Shown here piece after piece: positions 60,857 to 64,000 of a DNA stretch of 64,000 nucleotides. Within the stretch, counting starts at the first letter, position 1; every line of letters begins with the position of its first letter. A program made the translations under genes and the position numbers. The notes beneath the pieces are model-generated. The model worked only from the letters and a program-made list of their open reading frames with translations. It did no database searches and was not told the origin of the DNA. The stretch is taken from positions 1-64,000 of the forward strand of contig CAZJAA010000001.1 of NCBI GenBank assembly GCA_964544055.1, in the 5' to 3' direction. Origin of the DNA: SIG299 sp964544055 (GTDB lineage: Bacteria; Bacillota; Clostridia; Lachnospirales; Lachnospiraceae).

Positions 60857-62086
60857 TTACTTATTTTCTGTTGCTGCATACAGACCGGCTACATATCCGC
60901 TGCTCCATGCCCATTGGAGATTATATCCCCCACAAGTCCCGTCCACATCGACCAGTTCTCCTGCAAAATACAGCCCCGGAACTAAAAGGGATTCCATTGT
61001 TTTAGGATTAAGCTCAAAGGTGTCCACACCACCGGCACAAACCTGAGCGTTTACAAACGGATTTGTTTCGGTAACCTGACAGGTAAGCTGTTTATATGCT
61101 TCGGTAAGCTTTTTTATTGCTTCCTCAGAAAACGCTGTTTTACTGTCTTCCAATGGATTAATCCCCGCTTCCTTTAACAGAATGTAATTTAGTTTATGGT
61201 TGGAAAGTCCGGTGAGCATTTCCTCTGCAGTGCGATTTTTTAACTGATTTCGACGCATATGCAGCAAATTATCCAGCTCTGCAAAAGAATATGCCGGAAG
61301 CAAATCCAAGGTACAGCTTACCTTTTTTTTCTGTTGCAAAGCTTCTCCTGCAAAACGGCTTATCTGGAATACCGGAATGCCGGATAAGCCATAGTCTGTA
61401 AATAAAAGTTCACCTTTTTCTTCTGCCATTTTTGTTTTGTCACCAAAAATGCGGATGATTCCTTCCGTCCGGACACCCGCTATGGTTTTAAACCATTTTT
61501 CTTTGCAGCGCAGCTGAACAAGTGCCGGAAATACCGGTGCAATGTGATGCCCTAACTGCTTCACCAGACGATATCCCCAAAATTCTTCCGGTTTGTTCAT
61601 TCCGGCACAGCTGCCGCAGCATAAAATAACCGTTGCATATTCCTGCTGGTTCTGCTCTGTTTTTACGAAGAAGCCATTCTCCTGTTTTTTTATTGAAACT
61701 ACCGGTTCATTTATTATTTTTATGTGTCTGGCACGAAGCTCCAGCATCAGTGCATCTGCTACCGAAACAGCCTGCTCCGAATTTGGATAAATATATCCGT
61801 TTTTACTCTTCGGTTCAATTCCGATATTCTGAAAAAAACGAATGGTATCTTCTACAGTAAATGTTTCTCGAACCTGCTTTGAAAAGGAAGCATCTGTTCC
61901 CCGGTAACAGGAATCCTTCTGAACAAGATTGGTAAAATTACATTTACCGTTTCCTGTTGCCAGAAGCTTTTTTCCTGTTTTTTCTTTTGCTTCATATACG
62001 GTGACCTCTGCTCCATGCTCTGCAGCTGTAATTGCTGCCATCATGCCGGAGGCTCCTCCACCGATAATCGCTGTTTTTTTTCTCAT
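60857..62086 (-). CDS. HI0933/BaiN-type flavoprotein
   Basis: A 409-residue NAD(P)/FAD-dependent oxidoreductase of the HI0933 (YhiN) family. Motifs: AIIGGGASGMMAAITAAEHGA at the start, KKLLATGNGKCNFTN, and the end motif FAGELVDVDGTCGGYNLQWAWSSG. The family includes BaiN, linked to bile-acid reduction in gut Clostridia, but most members have no known substrate, and no bai genes are present. It is co-directional with the next flavoprotein. Confidence 0.92.
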   Translation of the reverse strand: MRKKTAIIGGGASGMMAAITAAEHGAEVTVYEAKEKTGKKLLATGNGKCNFTNLVQKDSCYRGTDASFSKQVRETFTVEDTIRFFQNIGIEPKSKNGYIYPNSEQAVSVADALMLELRARHIKIINEPVVSIKKQENGFFVKTEQNQQEYATVILCCGSCAGMNKPEEFWGYRLVKQLGHHIAPVFPALVQLRCKEKWFKTIAGVRTEGIIRIFGDKTKMAEEKGELLFTDYGLSGIPVFQISRFAGEALQQKKKVSCTLDLLPAYSFAELDNLLHMRRNQLKNRTAEEMLTGLSNHKLNYILLKEAGINPLEDSKTAFSEEAIKKLTEAYKQLTCQVTETNPFVNAQVCAGGVDTFELNPKTMESLLVPGLYFAGELVDVDGTCGGYNLQWAWSSGYVAGLYAATENK

Positions 62087-62120
62087 ATTTATCCTTTCCG
62101 GCTAATGAAAAATCGATGTA

Positions 62121-62792
62121 CTAGCTCGTATAACCTTCTAAAATACTGTATAATTCCTGTGCATCCTTTACATAAAATCCCTGTTCAACCGTCTGCCGGA
62201 TTTCCTCTGTCAGACGGTCTACTCGAATTTCTGTATATTCATATACGGTCTGCAAATCGCTATAATAAACAACTATAAACTCACCTTTTCTACATAAATA
62301 GAATTGATTTTCTACTCTTGTCTCATCATATATTTTCCGAAGCACAATCTTATCCTGACTAAATGAAACAATTTCATAGGAAACCAATCCATTCAGAAAT
62401 TCATTTATGGGCATGGATTCCATATACCCTGCCACATAAGCAGCCAGTTCTTTTCTTGTCAGACCAACCATAAAACCAGGAATTGCAAGTTCTTCTTTTT
62501 CTTCTGTCTGACTTTGCAGATAACAGGTTTCAAGAATGTAGTCGGCAGTTGCACGAAGTACTTCCGTAGAAGAAATTGTTGTCTGGCTTTCTGGTTCCTT
62601 GTCCAGCAGCTGCTTCAACAGATGTTCATTTTCTCCGGAATACTGCAAAATTTCATGTAACAATTTTGAATTTTGCTCTACGGCTTCTTTATTATAATGA
62701 CTCAGGGCATTTTTAAAACTGATATAATAGCATAAGCCCAAAAGTGCTGATATACCGGCAAAGATAAGAGATGTATATAACATTTTTTTCAT
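62121..62792 (-). CDS. BofC-like C-terminal domain protein, membrane-anchored
   Basis: A 223-residue protein with one N-terminal helix (about 4-25) and an extracytoplasmic part. The C-terminal 70 residues (YLCRKGEFIVVYYSDLQTVYEYT, LTEEIRQTVEQGFYVKDAQE) resemble the C-terminal domain of BofC, a sporulation-linked intermembrane protein. The N-terminal region has no recognised domain. The family link is tentative. GGAGG precedes the ATG. It lies between a flippase and a flavoprotein gene. Confidence 0.65.
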   Translation of the reverse strand: MKKMLYTSLIFAGISALLGLCYYISFKNALSHYNKEAVEQNSKLLHEILQYSGENEHLLKQLLDKEPESQTTISSTEVLRATADYILETCYLQSQTEEKEELAIPGFMVGLTRKELAAYVAGYMESMPINEFLNGLVSYEIVSFSQDKIVLRKIYDETRVENQFYLCRKGEFIVVYYSDLQTVYEYTEIRVDRLTEEIRQTVEQGFYVKDAQELYSILEGYTS

Positions 62793-62837
62793 GGTAAACC
62801 TCCTTTTTTTTAGAAGTATTTACCTGAACCTGTTTTT

Positions 62838-64000
62838 TTATTCTTTTAAAATGCCAATTACCAATGCAAGGCGGACAATTCTTCCGCCCATTGGAAGCTC
62901 ATACAATTCTTTTTTTGTTAATGTTCCTGTCAGTATCATCAATACAAAGTAAATAATGACAGCAAAGAAAATGGCTATAATCAGGCTAATCAGTGCACTC
63001 TTTGACAATACATACAGTCCTTTATAAGAAAAATATGTGATTACTGCCATAATGCCGGAACAAACGGATGGCATGACAAATGTACGGATTACTTCCTGAT
63101 GATATCCGATGGCATTACGGATTCGTAACCAGTTAAGCATGCTCACCACCAGTGGGAATATGGTATGTCCTACAATCAGGGCATATACTGTCATATTACA
63201 GAACGATAATAAAATATAATCAATAATTACATAGATGACAATACCGATTCCGGCATGCAGCACCGGGTAGCGCATCAAATTTAATCCCTGCAGTACATTG
63301 CTCGTTGTTGTAGAATAGGCATACAACACAATGGCAGCGGAGCCAAGCTGCATCAAAAGCGATGTCATATTCGTTGTGTCATTGAATAATACGAGCATAA
63401 TCGGCTTTGCAAGTACAGCAAGTCCAAAAGCACATGGAATGGCAATCAACATATTAAATTTAACTGCCTGCGCTGTTTTTTCATATAGCAATGGATATTT
63501 TTTTTCTGTATATGCTCTTACAATATTGGGAACCACCGCTACACCAATTGCAGATGCAATAGAAAGCGGCAGATTCGCCAGCAAACGGTATTTGCTTGAA
63601 TAACGTCCCCATAAAATAAGCCTTGTTTCCTCTGTATAGCCTTTGGCATCCAGTACTTTGTTTAAAAGTACACTGTCTAACATTCCGCTGACGGAATACA
63701 GTGTCTGGTTTATAATAATAGGAAAAATCGTTATCAGTACAAACGCAAATAAGGTCCGGTAACTCTCCTGCTTTGCTCCTGAATCCCGTCGGAACCTGCG
63801 TTTTAATACCGGATAGTACATAAAAAAGACTGCTCCAAGAAATAACAGGGAAACAAGTGCTCCAATAAACGTTCCAAATGTTCCTCCTGCAGCTCCGTAT
63901 GCTACCTGGAATTCTGATGCTTTGTATATTTTCATAAAGATAATGGCGGCAGCAAGTCCGACTACAACGTGGAAAAACTGTTCCAAAAGCTGTGAAATCG
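62838..64000 (-). CDS. SpoVB/MATE-type polysaccharide flippase, 5'-truncated by the window
   Basis: The C-terminal roughly 387 residues of a polytopic membrane protein; the frame runs open past the right edge (SQLLEQFFHVVVGL), so its first part is missing. Segments include FPIIINQTLYSVSGMLDSVLL and LPLSIASAIGVAVVPNIVRA, which match the SpoVB/MurJ branch of the MOP superfamily, exporters of lipid-linked cell-wall or spore-cortex precursors. About ten membrane helices are visible. Whether it is SpoVB or a general flippase cannot be told from this part. Confidence 0.85.
   Translation of the reverse strand, partial: ISQLLEQFFHVVVGLAAAIIFMKIYKASEFQVAYGAAGGTFGTFIGALVSLLFLGAVFFMYYPVLKRRFRRDSGAKQESYRTLFAFVLITIFPIIINQTLYSVSGMLDSVLLNKVLDAKGYTEETRLILWGRYSSKYRLLANLPLSIASAIGVAVVPNIVRAYTEKKYPLLYEKTAQAVKFNMLIAIPCAFGLAVLAKPIMLVLFNDTTNMTSLLMQLGSAAIVLYAYSTTTSNVLQGLNLMRYPVLHAGIGIVIYVIIDYILLSFCNMTVYALIVGHTIFPLVVSMLNWLRIRNAIGYHQEVIRTFVMPSVCSGIMAVITYFSYKGLYVLSKSALISLIIAIFFAVIIYFVLMILTGTLTKKELYELPMGGRIVRLALVIGILKE

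Noticed and set aside
1..64000. tRNA, rRNA or CRISPR arrays
   Set aside because: No tRNA cloverleaf, rRNA stretch or regularly spaced repeat array was found by eye in any intergenic gap.

Overview
The window is AT-rich chromosomal DNA from a low-GC Gram-positive bacterium, almost certainly a member of the class Clostridia and most likely family Lachnospiraceae. The support is the conserved order radC-mreBCD-pbp2-minCDE-rodA-mgsA, the ylmE-sepF-ylmH-divIVA division cluster, rng-rplU-prp-rpmA-obgE with a Prp-type cleavable L27 extension, strong AGGAGG ribosome binding sites, Gram-positive LexA boxes and sigma-A-like promoters. The genus cannot be fixed from this sequence. No rRNA, tRNA, CRISPR array, intact insertion sequence or prophage was seen.

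Layout. 0-11.4 kb (+): a DUF4321 protein, radC, then the cell-shape and division-site operon mreB-mreC-mreD-PBP2-minC-minD-minE-rodA-mgsA, a lipoprotein D,D-carboxypeptidase and a small P-loop protein, ending at a bidirectional terminator. 11.4-18.5 kb: DUF378 (-), an HlyD-like protein, ylmE-sepF-ylmH-divIVA, aroB, lspA and rluD. 18.5-25.6 kb: a DUF4143 ATPase, an orphan BlaI-like repressor, a Xer recombinase, a DUF1540 peptide, an amidase, a TtcA-like enzyme and a divergent yneA-like/lexA pair controlled by four LexA boxes. 25.7-36.4 kb (-): radical SAM, DUF2344, rng, a LacI-GGDEF protein, rplU-prp-rpmA, obgE, a highly structured intergenic element, yhbY, nadD, yqeK and rsfS. 36.5-46.1 kb: a possible spoIVFA relic, a zinc-ribbon membrane protein, a SWIM/SNF2 helicase, scpB-scpA, a phosphoesterase, a second D,D-carboxypeptidase and a pyrimidine nucleoside phosphorylase.

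46.1-49.4 kb (-) is unlike the rest. It is a decaying accessory island made of an SPFH/zinc-ribbon gene, a membrane/coiled-coil gene, a TIR-domain gene and an AAA-ATPase-like gene. All are broken by frameshifts, in-frame stops or deletions, while nearly every other gene in the window reads through cleanly. Ordinary genes resume with aroF, two Nudix proteins, a lipoprotein and proC, followed by rny, miaB, proA, proB, two flavoproteins, a BofC-like protein and a SpoVB/MATE-type flippase cut by the window edge.

How it fits together: much of the window is cell-envelope growth and division (Mre, RodA/PBP2, Min, SepF, DivIVA, carboxypeptidases, amidase, LspA), ribosome assembly and RNA handling (L21, L27, Prp, ObgE, YhbY, RsfS, RNase G, RNase Y, MiaB, RluD) and chromosome maintenance (ScpAB, Xer, LexA SOS control). 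The most unusual signals are the decayed SPFH-TIR island, a four-helix junction between obgE and yhbY, the four-box SOS switch and a methylglyoxal synthase with Gln at the expected catalytic Asp. Function calls are from sequence recognition alone; no database search was run.
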